DNA of 64,000 nt from Methylobacterium phyllostachyos (GCF_900103445.1 NZ_FNHS01000005.1:248001-312000), one strand, 5' to 3'; counted from the stretch's first letter, positions 1-9,806 are shown. Notes: generated from the sequence alone by a model not told the origin. Program-made: numbers and translations.

Positions 1-1
1 G

Positions 2-58
2 GACGGTCTGGTGGCTGCCGCCTGCCTCGCCGGCCTTCCCGCTGCGGTGGCCGAATGA
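2..58 (+). CDS. 3' end of an unidentified upstream gene
   Basis: An open frame enters from the left edge and stops at TGA 56-58, giving 18 residues rich in Ala, Leu and Val. The stop overlaps the start codon of the ParA-like gene (ATGA), which implies translational coupling and one operon. Too little is present to name the product. A chemotaxis gene would fit the CheY-like and receptor-like genes downstream, but that is inference. Confidence 0.5.
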   Translation, partial: DGLVAAACLAGLPAAVAE

Positions 59-831
59 CTGCGCGGATCCTCGCCGTTGCCAATCGGAAGGGCGGCACCG
101 CCAAGACCACCACGGTGGTGAACCTCGCCGCCGCCCTCGCGGATCGCGGCCAGCGGGTGCTGCTCGTCGATCTCGACACGCAGGGTCATGCCGGCCTGGG
201 CTTCGGGGTGCGCGCGGCGCCGGGCGAGCCGACGGTGCACGATCTCTACCGCGGCACCGGGCGCGGCACCGGGGCAGCGGATCTCGGCCATGCCATCCGT
301 GGCACGAACGTGCCCCAGGTCGACATCCTGCCGGCCGACCGCGGTTTCTTGGGTCCGGATGGCGCGGTCGCGCCGCTGGCGCTCGCGACGGCGTTGAAGC
401 CCCTGGCGGCGTCCTACGCGATCACCCTGATCGACACTGCACCGACGGCGGACGCCCTGTTGATCAACGCCCTGGCGAGCGCGCACCACGTCCTCGTCCC
501 CACCCAGCTCCACCACCTCGCGGTCGATGGCGTCGGCCAGTTCGCCCGCTCGTATTTCCACGTCGCCACGACGCTCAACCCGGAGCTGCGCGGCCTCTCG
601 ATCATGCCGGTCCAGGTCGATCTGCGCATGACCATGCAGCGGGAGGCGCTGGAGCGGCTCGAGCACCGGTTCGGCCGCGATCGGCTGTTGCCGGGGATCC
701 GTCCGGATATTGCCCTGGCAGAAGCTTTCGGCCGCGAAGTGCCGCTCCGTTATTTCAAGCCGCGCTCGCGAGCGGTTCAGGATTTTGACGTGCTATGCAG
801 TCACGTCATGGAAAAAGTTCTGGCGATCTGA
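55..831 (+). CDS. ParA/MinD-like partition ATPase
   Basis: 258-residue P-loop ATPase of the ParA family. The deviant Walker A is visible at residues 12-18 (KGGTAKT) with the signature Lys12, and a LVDLDTQG segment follows near residue 38. A TLIDTAPTAD Walker B-like segment lies near residue 125. The length is that of small ParA proteins without an N-terminal HTH. No ParB gene or parS-like site is seen, so ordinary chromosome or plasmid segregation is less likely than positioning of a protein cluster. The neighbours, a CheY-like receiver and a receptor-like protein, suggest a role like that known for ParC/PpfA ATPases that position chemosensory arrays. The family is certain; the cargo is inference. 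Confidence 0.85.
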   Translation: MTARILAVANRKGGTAKTTTVVNLAAALADRGQRVLLVDLDTQGHAGLGFGVRAAPGEPTVHDLYRGTGRGTGAADLGHAIRGTNVPQVDILPADRGFLGPDGAVAPLALATALKPLAASYAITLIDTAPTADALLINALASAHHVLVPTQLHHLAVDGVGQFARSYFHVATTLNPELRGLSIMPVQVDLRMTMQREALERLEHRFGRDRLLPGIRPDIALAEAFGREVPLRYFKPRSRAVQDFDVLCSHVMEKVLAI

Positions 832-897
832 AAAACCCCATTGCTGAGGAATTTATGATGGTTCTAATCTAAAGATGTCGAAATAGAGAGGTCGGGC

Positions 898-1284
898 ATG
901 TACCGCGTTTTAATTGTTGATGACTCGCCAACGATTTTGGCAAGCATGTCCGGTATCTTGAACAGTGCAGGATACGCCGTGGAGAGGGCCGCCAATGCTG
1001 AGGAGGCGCTCAAGAAAATCCAATCCGGGCTCAGCCCTGCACTGGTGATTACGGATTACCACATGCCCGGCATGCACGGCGTCCAGCTCATTCAGGAGCT
1101 GCGCAAGCTTACGCAGACCCGCTTCACGCCGATGCTCGTGCTGACCACCGAGTCCCAGCAGGAGAAGCGGGACGAGGCGCGGAAAGCGGGCGCGACCGGC
1201 TGGCTGGTGAAGCCGGTCCAGGCCGACAAGCTGCTGCAGGTGGTAAGGCAGGTCGCCCCATCACTCCAGGCCCGCGCTGCTTGA
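898..1284 (+). CDS. CheY-like single-domain response regulator
   Basis: 128 residues forming one receiver domain and nothing else. The acidic pocket is Asp8/Asp9 (VDDSP), the phosphoacceptor is Asp53 (ITDYHMPGM), the switch Thr is at about 83 (VLTTES) and the conserved Lys is 105 (VKPV). Without an output domain it should act by protein contact, as CheY does on the flagellar motor or as a phosphate sink. A good ribosome site (AGAGAGG) precedes the ATG. It is 66 bp after the ParA-like gene and 95 bp before the receptor-like gene, probably one transcription unit. A stand-alone receiver for another kinase is possible. Confidence 0.9.
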   Translation: MYRVLIVDDSPTILASMSGILNSAGYAVERAANAEEALKKIQSGLSPALVITDYHMPGMHGVQLIQELRKLTQTRFTPMLVLTTESQQEKRDEARKAGATGWLVKPVQADKLLQVVRQVAPSLQARAA

Positions 1285-1379
1285 TCCGGACGACGCACCT
1301 GTGCCGAAACCCGTTTGCGGGCTTCGGCCTCCCGGCCCCGTAGCGTGTCGCCGATCGAGACGCAGCAACTGTTCCCGCG

Positions 1380-2669
1380 ATGCAAACCGCTTCCTCCGCT
1401 GCCCTTAGGCCTGCCGCCCACAGACCTGCCGTCGTTAGGACCGACGTGAAGACGCTGCTCGTCAGCGGTGCCGCAGGCTGCGCGGTCGGCGTCCTGCCGC
1501 TGATCCTTGGCGCGGCGCAACCGACGCAGCTCCTGATCACGGCCGCCGCCTCGATCTGCGGGGGACTGGTGACGCGCGCGGCGCAGCGCTCCGCCGATCC
1601 GGCCCCGGCCGATGCGGCACTCCCACCTCGGCCCATCGATGCGGCCTCTGCTGAGCCGACGCGGAGTGCGCTGCCGGTCGAGAGTCACGTGGCTGTGGCG
1701 GGACGGGATGTGGCGCGGGACCTCGTCGCGCTCGAACCCCTCTTTTCCGTCACGCACGAGCAGTTGCTCAGCATCGTCGCGCAGACGGAGGATGCGGCCG
1801 GCGCCATCATGATGTCCCTGGAGGCGCTCAACGCGGCTCAGATGCGCAGCGCCGGCTGCATCGCCGACACGCGTGAACGGATCGTCGGCTTCGCCGAGCA
1901 GAGCGACACCGCGCTTCACACCCTGGCGCAATCCCTTGGAACCTACCTCGATGGCCGTCTCCGGGAGACTCGGGCGGAGCGGAGCACGGTCGATGCCGCG
2001 GCGGACCAGATGCGTGGTCTTGATACCCTGATCGTCTCGCTGGAGAAGGTCGGGGCCTCGACGCGGATGCTCGCCCTCAACGCCAACATCGAGGCCAGCC
2101 GGGCCGGCATCCACGGGGCCGGATTCAAGGTGATCGCCCGGGAACTCCAGGATCTCGCCCAGGCATCCCAGGCGGCCATGGCGGAGGCCCGGGCCCAGGT
2201 CTCGAACGTGCAGCGGACGATCGCTCAGGTGCTCACCACCGATCACGGGGCCGAGGGGACGCACAGCGAGCAGCAGCGCCTCGAGTCCCTGATGACCGAG
2301 TTGGACGGCATCGCCCGGACGACGACCCAGGTGCTCCTCGGGATGGTGCGCACCGATCTGGCCGAGATCGCGTCTCAGACATCCGCCGTGGGCGATCAGG
2401 TCCTGTCGGTCTTCGGACAGGTGCAGTTCCAGGACGTGGTGCGCCAGCAGATCGAGGCGGTCGATGAATCGAACGCGATGCTCCGCCAATGTCTCGACGG
2501 GCTGCGGCAAGGCCTGATCGGGGCCGAGCCGGCGGCACTGATCCGGCCGACCGCCATCCTAGAGACGGTCCGGTCGCGCTACGTGACGCAGATCCAGCAC
2601 CGCGTCGACGCGCAGGCCCTCGGCAAGGCGACTGCCGGCACGGATACGCCGGATATCGAGCTTTTCTAG
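1380..2669 (+). CDS. Receptor-like methyl-accepting chemotaxis signalling protein
   Basis: 429 residues. A hydrophobic hairpin at about residues 22-66 is followed directly by a long helical part, with no periplasmic sensor domain. A receptor-type signalling segment is recognisable near residues 220-270 (TRMLALNANIEASRAG, GFKVIARELQDLA), as in MCP hairpin tips, although the tip is degenerate. A segment near residue 345 (QFQDVVRQQIE) resembles the QFQD motif found in CheZ-type and some MCP-like proteins. It probably senses a cytoplasmic or membrane state and couples to a CheA array. It is the last gene of the cluster. A phosphatase-like rather than receptor role cannot be excluded. Confidence 0.75.
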   Translation: MQTASSAALRPAAHRPAVVRTDVKTLLVSGAAGCAVGVLPLILGAAQPTQLLITAAASICGGLVTRAAQRSADPAPADAALPPRPIDAASAEPTRSALPVESHVAVAGRDVARDLVALEPLFSVTHEQLLSIVAQTEDAAGAIMMSLEALNAAQMRSAGCIADTRERIVGFAEQSDTALHTLAQSLGTYLDGRLRETRAERSTVDAAADQMRGLDTLIVSLEKVGASTRMLALNANIEASRAGIHGAGFKVIARELQDLAQASQAAMAEARAQVSNVQRTIAQVLTTDHGAEGTHSEQQRLESLMTELDGIARTTTQVLLGMVRTDLAEIASQTSAVGDQVLSVFGQVQFQDVVRQQIEAVDESNAMLRQCLDGLRQGLIGAEPAALIRPTAILETVRSRYVTQIQHRVDAQALGKATAGTDTPDIELF

Positions 2670-2854
2670 AGCCTAGTCCCGGGGCAGCGTCCGGCGCTGC
2701 GAAGGCCCGGCACGCCCGTCTGTATGCGCCATCCCCGCTCCCGATCGCAGGCGTGGGCGTCCGGGCCTGGGGGGCTTGGGCGTCCCGCCAGTGAGCCCTG
2801 GGGAGACGCGGTGGACCGGCGAACCTCGTGATCGCGCAGACTCGGCCCGGCACC

Positions 2855-3052
2855 CTAGGGGTCGCGATGGCCTACACCTCCGAGCGCTTCCGTGCGCCCG
2901 ATCAGCGGGGCGGCAACCTCCCGGTCCGATGCAGCTTGGGAGGTGAGGGCGTCGTCGTACTGCGTCAGCGGGGTCGACACCAAGCGGCCATCGCGGAAGA
3001 CGCGCGGCGGCGCATCATCGCTGCACAACCATGCCGACGCCGCCGTGGCGGC
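2855..3052 (-). pseudogene. Fragment resembling a DUF3658-type protein
   Basis: Between in-frame stops at about 3053-3055 and 2855-2857 the minus strand reads a protein-like stretch without a start codon, including FRDGRLVSTPLTQYDD and REVAAPLIG. The composition and the DGRLV...YDD pattern recall the C-terminal part of DUF1835/DUF3658 proteins, recognised from memory only. No intact gene surrounds it. I read it as a decayed gene fragment in the degraded 2.7-6.2 kb patch. Spurious high-GC coding potential is the alternative. Confidence 0.3.
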
Positions 3053-3182
3053 TTAGAGCCGAGGATGTTGTTTTCCCGCCAGACATTTGGCTGGGGGCGC
3101 CGTGATCCTGTTTCTGTGCGACCTAAGCCGAATTCTCGAGCAATTTCAGGGCTCACTTAGATCTGTCAGTCCGCATTCGTAG

Positions 3183-3350
3183 CAAGCGAATGGGGCGGAC
3201 GGCGGGGCGCGGGCCGAGGCGGAGGAGGGTCTCGCCGCGGTGAACGGGCAGATGCGGACGCTGTGCCGGGTCGGCTGGGGGCTGGCCTCGGCCGCGCTGC
3301 TGGCGTTCAGGGGAATCGTGCTGGCGAAGGTGGGGCTGACGGGGCACTGA
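3183..3350 (+). pseudogene. Remnant of a small membrane protein gene
   Basis: After a TAG at 3180-3182 the plus strand is open to TGA 3348-3350. It encodes an Ala/Glu-rich segment, LAAVNGQMRTLCRV, then a hydrophobic stretch (GWGLASAALLAF) typical of one membrane helix. There is no plausible start codon or ribosome site ahead of the protein-like part. It looks like the 3' end of a gene whose 5' part was lost. The rest of 2670-3572 shows nothing else I can support. Confidence 0.25.
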
Positions 3351-3572
3351 TCGAGAATGCGAAGTTTCGCTGACCGCAAAGGCGTCCTGGTTTGGGCAGG
3401 GGCACCTCTCGTCGCTTCAGCCCCAGTGGCTCAGCCGCGCAAGTTCTTTGTAAGCCTGTCGCATCCCTCGCTGAGACTGACCAGTTCGCACGAAGAAATT
3501 TCAGGGACTGCCTCTTGTTCCATTTCTGATTAGCTATTGCGAAGAACGTTGTTGCCATACAGGCATTCAATT

Positions 3573-4463
3573 CTATGACAGATTGAGCTTTTCATTTAAT
3601 AGACTAATCAGGAGTGCATGTTCCTCGTGACTCAGATCATCCTTTGAATGTGGTAGGTGTGTTGCAGCGAATGCGAGATCCTCGCCGCCGCCTTCCTCAA
3701 TGATGTGTTTGAATTTATAAAATAAAACTGGGCTCGAAACAGCTGGATGATATATCATTCCGTCTTTGAAGCCACGCCTGAGATAATTATAGGGGTACGG
3801 CCTTCGAATGCCGAATGTCTCAATGGATGTTAGGTGGCGACCAAATGAATTGATGTTTCTGCAGTTGAACCCAGCATCTGTGAGCATCGTTGCGCAAAAT
3901 ACCTCATCATTCGGATAATCCTCGATTCCTAGTTTTTGCCCAGGGAGTGGAGCGCGGCGTTTGTCGAGCAGATAATTTGCTGCTCCCCACGATATTCGGA
4001 CGACTGGAAAGAGGCATCCGTAGACCGGCAGTCCATAGGCAGACATTGTATTCGACCAGACCCAGCCCGGGTAAGCTCGATCATAGCCCGCAGCAATAAA
4101 ATCTACCTCGGCATGATCATCGAAAAGAGAAAAAAATTCGTTTTCGTCTTCGAATCTGAGAAAGACGTCCGGTTCGATCATCCAATAATGTCTATACGGT
4201 CGTCTGCTCAACATGGATGCATATATAAAATAGTCTCCACAGGCCCAGCCAGCCTTTTCCGCAAGCGGCAGATTTTCTTGCGTCATGAAATCCTTATCAA
4301 TCACAATTTTAATAAAGCGTCCTGGAATCGGGACAGCACCCGATGTTTCGTCAACAGCAACGCAGAAATCAAAACCCTTGATAGTCGACAATCTATTGCA
4401 AATAAATTCATGACGATCGTCGAATTTATTTGTTCGAAGAATGATAATCTGCTCGTTAGTCAA
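3573..4463 (-). CDS. Putative glycosyltransferase-like protein, AT-rich
   Basis: 296 residues starting with TTG 4463, preceded by a GAGGAT ribosome site eight bases upstream. I do not recognise a named family with confidence. An acidic EPDVFLRF motif near residue 117, following a HYWM segment, resembles the acidic metal/nucleotide-sugar site of GT-A glycosyltransferases, and NDEVFC near residue 190 could supply a catalytic acid. There is no signal peptide or membrane segment, so it should be cytoplasmic. Base composition is visibly more AT-rich than all neighbours and codon use differs (AAT, ATT, TTT frequent). With fragments on one side and a transposase pseudogene on the other, this points to horizontal acquisition. 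The frame is intact. Confidence 0.6.
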   Translation of the reverse strand: MTNEQIIILRTNKFDDRHEFICNRLSTIKGFDFCVAVDETSGAVPIPGRFIKIVIDKDFMTQENLPLAEKAGWACGDYFIYASMLSRRPYRHYWMIEPDVFLRFEDENEFFSLFDDHAEVDFIAAGYDRAYPGWVWSNTMSAYGLPVYGCLFPVVRISWGAANYLLDKRRAPLPGQKLGIEDYPNDEVFCATMLTDAGFNCRNINSFGRHLTSIETFGIRRPYPYNYLRRGFKDGMIYHPAVSSPVLFYKFKHIIEEGGGEDLAFAATHLPHSKDDLSHEEHALLISLLNEKLNLS

Positions 4464-4587
4464 GTTAATTTATCCTCAGGATGCGGGTAAACGCGAAGTG
4501 AATCGCTTGGTCTTATCAATTCGGGAAGTTTTGAATCTGCTTCTGTAGCAAAACTGCTGCTGTTCTGAGAGATAAAGCCTTCGATCT

Positions 4588-5320
4588 CTAAGTAATCCCC
4601 CTGCTTCTCAGAGTCGAGGGTTTATGCCCGTTCTCTTGCATTAAGACAAGATGCTCTAACACTGCTTTGGCTGACTGAGTTTGGGGTGGGAGATCGAGGA
4701 GTGCGTGACAGTGCGGGCAAGGCCGCGGCGGTGGCCGACTGAGGTGATCGAGGATGGCCTGCCGGATCGCCGGCATCCGGGGCTGGGGCGGGGGGCAGGC
4801 GCGTCCTTGTTTCGTCCCGCCGCTGCGTGGCGCCGGGTCTGAAGGAAGGCGTAGGCCATCCTTGTCATCAGCGCGTGCCGATGCAGCCCGGTCCACGAGC
4901 GGCCCTCGAAGTGGTCGAGGCCGAGCTCCTCCTTCATCTGCTGGTGGGCCTGCGCGCAGAGCGCGCTCAAGGCCTACTGGAACGGGGCTGACCCATACCG
5001 TGCATTGGCCACCATGTAGCCGAAGCGCATGCCACCCGCCCGAACCCGGTCGATCTCCGCGACCGCACTCTCCAGCTTGGTGCAGCCCGCACGCAGGCCC
5101 TTGGGTATGCCGGCCCATACCATTCGATTCGGGTCGCCCGTGGAGCGCTCGGGCAGGAACTGCGCTCAGCCGACCGCTATGGGTGCCTCACCGCGTGCCA
5201 GGGTGAGCGACACCCGCGTCTAGCCGTCGGCGGACTTGCCCAGCGTCGTGGCGTATAGCGGTGCGACCCCGACCGAACGGTTTCCCGTCTTCGGCAGGGG
5301 GTGTCTTCGCTGACCATGAT
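4588..5320 (-). pseudogene. Degraded IS701-type transposase
   Basis: Pieces of one DDE transposase can be read on the minus strand in shifted frames: SEDTP, then after a one-base shift in a C-run LPKTGNRSVGVAPLY and ATTLGKSADG, a TAG, RVSLTLARGEAPIAVG, a TGA, AQFLPERSTGDPNRM and FGYMVANARYG. After further damage come EELGLDHFEGRSWTGLHRHA and an Arg/Pro-rich C-terminal part (PAIRQAILDHL, CPHCHALLDLPP). The SVGVA, VSL and LGLDHFEGRSW segments are typical of IS701-like transposases. At least two stops and two frameshifts make it inactive, and the N-terminal third is missing. Terminal inverted repeats were not identified. Confidence 0.75.
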
Positions 5321-6205
5321 CGCATGTATATTGCATCGCGCCAGCGTAGCTTGATCGAATTATCGGCAGCAAAATTATCTTTTCATATGAGGTCAAGGTG
5401 TGGAACTTCTGTTGAGATGATTGCTCGCGTAGCAGAGTTTGGTGACCACCACGATCCTGTCGAGCCGCAGTTCCAATGCATCCTCCGCTTTGGCAGCGTC
5501 ATCTCTAAGGGGTCCGCCATCTGCCAGTCTTGAGCGCTTGGATTCCTTTCAGGTACTTTGTTGGACGCGGGGACCGAACCAGGATTGGCAGTACCGAGAC
5601 TTGGTCACCCGTGTAGCGCTGACAGCGGCCGATAAACGTTGGTGACGAAGTTCCAGAACATCCCGATCCAGATGAAGAGATTGATGCGGAGCGGCACAGC
5701 GCAGGTCCGGCGCGGAGGTCGCGCCGGGAGATGGTGCGGCAGCGGAACGCGCTCAGCCTCGTGCCCGGCGAGCCAAGCCTCGAGCCGCTTCTGAGGGGGC
5801 TTTCGGATCGAGCGCCATATCTTTGGGCTATGCTGGCCGGTCTGATTCGCCCACCGGGTGCGCAAACATGATTGCGGCTGGGACCTTGTCACGCTTCCGC
5901 ACGAGCTGGTCGGCCTTCGACGCTTCTGCTTCCGCTTCGCGCTGACTCGCGAGACGCGTCTCGACGAATGTGCGGGTCCAGCCGGTTGTGGGGTTGGCAC
6001 GCTTCCGGGGCGCGGTCGGTCGGAACCAGATCGACCAAGGCGTCAATTTGGCAATCGTCGATCTCAGCGGCTCTTCGAAGCTCAGGGACGGCTGGGTTTG
6101 TGACCGTTTGGAAGTGTGCCGACCCTTGTGCGCCGGAAAAACACGTTCTGTTCCGCAGTGTCCATCATATCCCGGCCCTGAGGGCTTGAAATTCCTCCAG
6201 AAATT
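5321..6205. other. Gene-poor stretch, decayed sequence
   Basis: About 900 bp between the transposase remnant and tRNA-Gln. The open frames here are short, mutually overlapping and without ribosome sites. Segments such as ETRLASQREAEAEASKAD on the minus strand look protein-like but continue into shifted frames, so this is probably degraded coding DNA. I recognise no family and no RNA gene in it. Confidence 0.4.
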
Positions 6206-6280
<75 letters not shown>

Positions 6281-6387
6281 CCATGGGCCGTGGCTCTCTA
6301 GACGGCGGGACAGGGCGTGGCAAGAGCGTGGCAAGCCGAACCCTGTGCCCCGACCCTTCGGCGATCCGACGACCGGCCGATCCGGTC

Positions 6388-7965
6388 TCAGCGGCGTTCG
6401 GGCACGCCGTCAATCCGGCGGGGCAGGCCGAGGGGGTTGGCGGCCTGGAGGGCGGCCGGCAGCAGGGTATCGGGCATGTCCTGATAGCAGACCGGCCGGA
6501 GGAAGCGCTCGATCGCGAGGCTGCCCACGGAGGTCGTGCGTCCGTCCGAGGTCGCCGGGTACGGGCCACCATGCACCATGGCGTGCGCCACCTCGACGCC
6601 GGTGCCGAAACCGTTGACCAGAATGCGCCCGACTCGCCGCTCCAGGAGCGGCAGCAGGTCCCGGACGGCCGCGTGATCCTCCGCGGCGAGGTGCAGCGAG
6701 GCCGTGAGCTGCCCCTCCAGATGGTCGAGGACCGCCCGCATCGCTGACAGATCCGAGCAGCACACGACGAGCGCGGTGGCGCCGAACATCTCCTCCTGCA
6801 ACACCGGATCCGCCAGGAAGGCGTCCGCATCGGTGGTGAACAGGGCGGCCCGCCCCTGGGTTGCCGCCCCCTCCGGTCCCTCCGCCACCACGGTGACGGC
6901 GCCGTGGCCCGCCACCCGGGCGACGCTCTCACGGTAGGCCCGCTGGATGCCGGGGGTCAGCATGGTGGCGGCCGGGCTCTGCTTCAGGGCCGCAGCGGCG
7001 GCCTCCAGGAAGGCGTCGAGGCCGGGCCCGGGCTGAGCCAGGATCAGGCCCGGATTGGTGCAGAACTGACCGGCGCCGAGCGTCAGCGAGGCCGCGAAGG
7101 CCTGTCCGATCGCCGCGCCGCGCGTCGCCAGGGCGCCGGGGAACAGCAGGACCGGATTGATGCTGCTCATCTCGGCATAGACCGGAATCGGAAGCGGGCG
7201 CCCTGCTGCGATCGCCATCAAGGCCGTGCCGCCCCGGCGCGAGCCGGTGAAGCCCACCGCGGCGATCCGGGGATCGGCCACCAGTGCCTGCCCGATGGAC
7301 TGGCCGGCATCGAACAACAGGGAGAAGACTCCCTCCGGCAATCCGCAGGCCGCGACCGCCTTCTGGACAGCGCGTCCGACCAGCTCGGAGGTGCCCGGAT
7401 GGGCCGGGTGGGCCTTCACCACCACCGGGCAGCCCGCTGCCAGCGCCGACGCGGTGTCGCCGCCCGCCACCGAGAAGGCGAGCGGGAAGTTCGAGGCCCC
7501 GAACACCGCCACCGGCCCCACCGCGATCCGCCGCAGGCGCAGGTCCGGGCGCGGCAGGGGGGTGCGGTCGGGCAGGGCCGGGTCAATGCGGGCTTCGACG
7601 GCGCTGCCCTCGCGCACCACGCCGGCAAAGAGGCGCAACTGCCCGGCCGTGCGGGCGCGCTCGCCCTCGATCCGCGGGCGCGGCAGCCCGGTCTCGGCCA
7701 TGCAGCGGGTGACGAGCTCGTCGCCGATCTCCAGGATGTTGGCCGCGATGGTCTCCAGAAAACCCGCGCGGGTCTCCGGGTCGGTCTCGCGGTAGGTGTC
7801 GAAGGCGGCCTCCGCCAAGGCGCAGGCTCGCTCCAGATCCGCATGGCTCGAACCGGGGAAGTCCGGCTCCAGGGGCTCGCCGGTGGCGGCCTCGACGGCG
7901 CGGAACGCCGTCTCGGTGCCGCGCCGGGCCTCGGAGCCGATCAGGGTCTCGCCGCGCACGGTCAT
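6388..7965 (-). CDS. Aldehyde dehydrogenase, 2,5-dioxovalerate (ketoglutarate semialdehyde) type
   Basis: 525 residues from ATG 7965, preceded by GAGGAGA; the open frame runs further upstream but without a better start. The NAD(P)-dependent aldehyde dehydrogenase fold is clear: [16 protein letters not shown] near residue 155, GFTGSRRGG near 235, the general base Glu in [10 protein letters not shown] near 264 and the nucleophile Cys in [10 protein letters not shown] near 302. The AEMSSINPV and QFCTNPG variants and the length fit alpha-ketoglutaric semialdehyde dehydrogenases, which finish non-phosphorylative sugar-acid and hydroxyproline degradation by making 2-oxoglutarate. It is the second gene of the left arm of the sugar-acid locus, 53 bp after the ThDP enzyme. 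Substrate is inferred from family and context. Confidence 0.88.
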   Translation of the reverse strand: MTVRGETLIGSEARRGTETAFRAVEAATGEPLEPDFPGSSHADLERACALAEAAFDTYRETDPETRAGFLETIAANILEIGDELVTRCMAETGLPRPRIEGERARTAGQLRLFAGVVREGSAVEARIDPALPDRTPLPRPDLRLRRIAVGPVAVFGASNFPLAFSVAGGDTASALAAGCPVVVKAHPAHPGTSELVGRAVQKAVAACGLPEGVFSLLFDAGQSIGQALVADPRIAAVGFTGSRRGGTALMAIAAGRPLPIPVYAEMSSINPVLLFPGALATRGAAIGQAFAASLTLGAGQFCTNPGLILAQPGPGLDAFLEAAAAALKQSPAATMLTPGIQRAYRESVARVAGHGAVTVVAEGPEGAATQGRAALFTTDADAFLADPVLQEEMFGATALVVCCSDLSAMRAVLDHLEGQLTASLHLAAEDHAAVRDLLPLLERRVGRILVNGFGTGVEVAHAMVHGGPYPATSDGRTTSVGSLAIERFLRPVCYQDMPDTLLPAALQAANPLGLPRRIDGVPERR

Positions 7966-8018
7966 GGTCGTCTCCTCATCCTGTGATGCGGACGCGCTGG
8001 GGCGCCCGCGGGCGGCGG

Positions 8019-9689
8019 TCAGCCGCGTTGCGCGGCCAGCGCCTTCTCGCGGATCGCCGCGAGGGTCATGGTCGGGGTGAGTGCTTCCGCGTCGACGCGG
8101 CAATGGATCAGCGCCGGCAGGTTCGAAGCGAGGCTGCGCTCGAAGGCCGGGGCGAACTCTTCGGTGCGTTCGACGGTCTCGCCATGGCCGCCGCAGGCCC
8201 GGGCGAGGGCCGCAAAATCGGGATTGCGCAATTCGGTCGCCGAGACCCGGCCGGGATATTCCCGCTCCTGGTGCATCCGGATCGTGCCGTACATGCCGTT
8301 GTCGAGGACGACGACCACGATGGGTACGGCGTACTGCACGGCGGTGGCGAACTCTTGGACAGTCATCATCACGTCGCCGTCGCCCGCGAGGGCCACGACG
8401 ATCCGCTCCGGGTGGCTGCGCTTGGCCATCACGGCGGCCGGCAGGCCGTAGCCCATGGAGCCCGAGGTCGGCGCGAGCTGCGTGCCGTAGGCGCGGAACC
8501 GGTAGTAGCGGTGGATCCAGGTCGCGAAGTTGCCGGCGCCGTTGCAGATCACCGCGTCCGGCGGCAGCCGCTCCCGGAGCCACGTGATCGCCTGGCCGTA
8601 TTGGAACGCCCCCGGCTTCGGCTCCGGCGTCTCGGACCACGCGCGGTAGGCGGCATGGGCCTCAGAGGCCCGGCCCGACCCGGTCGGCGCGAATTCCGGC
8701 AGGGCCGTGCAGAACGCCGCCGGGCTCGCCTGGATCGCCAGGGTCGGCTGGTAGACCCGGCCGAGCTCCGCCGGGTCCGGATGGACATGCACCAGCGGCA
8801 GGCCGGGGTCGGGGATGCCGAGCAGGCCGTAGGATTGCGCCGGCATCTCGGACAGGCGCCCGCCGACCATGAGCAGCAGGTCGGCTTCCTTGATCCGGGC
8901 GAGGAGGGCCGGGTTCGGGCCGATCCCCAATTCGCCCGCGAAATTCGGGTGGTCGGCGGGGAAGAGCTGCGCCCGGCGGAACGACACCGCCACCGGTATG
9001 TCGTGGCGCTCCGCCCAGGCGGCGAAGGCCGCGCAGGTTTCGGCGCTCCAGCGCGATCCGCCGAGCAGCGCGACCGGGCGCCGGGCTTCCGCGAGCATCG
9101 CCCGCAGGCGCTCCGCATCGGCCTGGGACGGGGCGGGCTCGGCCGGCTCGACACGAGGGGCGTCACCGACCGCCGCGACGTCGTCGAGCATGTCCTCCGG
9201 CAGGGCGATCACGACCGGGCCGGGCCGGCCCTGCATCGCCACCCGGAAGGCCCGGGCGAGGATCTCCGGGATCCGGGCCGCGTCGTCGATTTCCACCGCC
9301 CATTTGGCGACGCCGCCGAACATCTGGCGGTAATCGATCTCCTGGAACGCCTCGCGATCCCGCATGCCCCGGGCGATCTGCCCGACGAACAGGATCATCG
9401 GCGTCGAATCCTGCCGGGCGATATGGATTCCCGCCGAGGCATTGGTCGCGCCGGGGCCGCGCGTGACCATGCAGATGCCCGGGCGCCCGGTGAGCTTGCC
9501 GGCCGCCTCCGCCATGATGGCGGCGCCGCCCTCCTGTCGGCAGACGAGGACGTCGATGCCGCTGTCGCGCAGCGCGTCGAGCACCGCGAGGTAGCTCTCG
9601 CCCGGGACGCAGGTGACGCGCTCGACCCCCTGCCCGAGCAACTGGTCGACGAGAATCCGCGCGCCGGTGCGTGGGGGCAATCCGCTCAA
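8019..9689 (-). CDS. Thiamine-diphosphate enzyme of the acetolactate synthase/decarboxylase family
   Basis: 556 residues from TTG 9689, chosen because a strong AGGGAGGA lies just upstream. The three-domain plan is complete: an N-terminal PYR domain with catalytic Glu53 (CRQEGGAA), a central nucleotide-fold domain, and a C-terminal PP domain with the ThDP motif AGDGDVMM...VVLDN near residues 435-465. It is not the biosynthetic IlvB/IlvI enzyme: there is no IlvH-like small subunit and it sits in a catabolic locus. A 2-keto acid decarboxylase or carboligase acting on a sugar-acid intermediate is the natural inference. It is co-transcribed with the aldehyde dehydrogenase downstream, which could oxidise the aldehyde produced. 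The exact substrate cannot be read from sequence. Confidence 0.85.
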   Translation of the reverse strand: MSGLPPRTGARILVDQLLGQGVERVTCVPGESYLAVLDALRDSGIDVLVCRQEGGAAIMAEAAGKLTGRPGICMVTRGPGATNASAGIHIARQDSTPMILFVGQIARGMRDREAFQEIDYRQMFGGVAKWAVEIDDAARIPEILARAFRVAMQGRPGPVVIALPEDMLDDVAAVGDAPRVEPAEPAPSQADAERLRAMLAEARRPVALLGGSRWSAETCAAFAAWAERHDIPVAVSFRRAQLFPADHPNFAGELGIGPNPALLARIKEADLLLMVGGRLSEMPAQSYGLLGIPDPGLPLVHVHPDPAELGRVYQPTLAIQASPAAFCTALPEFAPTGSGRASEAHAAYRAWSETPEPKPGAFQYGQAITWLRERLPPDAVICNGAGNFATWIHRYYRFRAYGTQLAPTSGSMGYGLPAAVMAKRSHPERIVVALAGDGDVMMTVQEFATAVQYAVPIVVVVLDNGMYGTIRMHQEREYPGRVSATELRNPDFAALARACGGHGETVERTEEFAPAFERSLASNLPALIHCRVDAEALTPTMTLAAIREKALAAQRG

Positions 9690-9760
9690 GCCGTCCTCCC
9701 TGGCGATCCCGCCGTGCGGCCTTCGGCCGAGGTGGCCGCTGATCCGGTCTGAGATGCCGG

Positions 9761-9771
9761 TGATATCTCAG
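9761..9771. promoter_or_regulatory. Candidate GntR operator, left arm
   Basis: TGATATCTCAG lies about 72 bp upstream of the ThDP gene start. Its reverse complement CTGAGATATCA occurs again at 10598-10608, in front of the right arm. The surrounding sequence also holds an imperfect inverted repeat, GAGAT at 9751-9755 against ATCTC at 9765-9769. A shared site in front of both arms fits control by the GntR protein encoded between them. Confidence 0.5.
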
Positions 9772-9806
9772 CCAAGGATAGAGGTCCGCGGGTCGCCGTC
9801 AACCTG

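Noticed and set aside
2828-3160. Plus-strand open frame of 110 codons
   Set aside because: No ribosome site and unordered Arg-rich translation; the minus-strand fragment explains the coding look better.
5561-5640. A tRNA-like stretch (GGGACCGAACCAGGATTGGC)
   Set aside because: No acceptor or anticodon stem can be formed, so it is not a second tRNA or att copy of tRNA-Gln.
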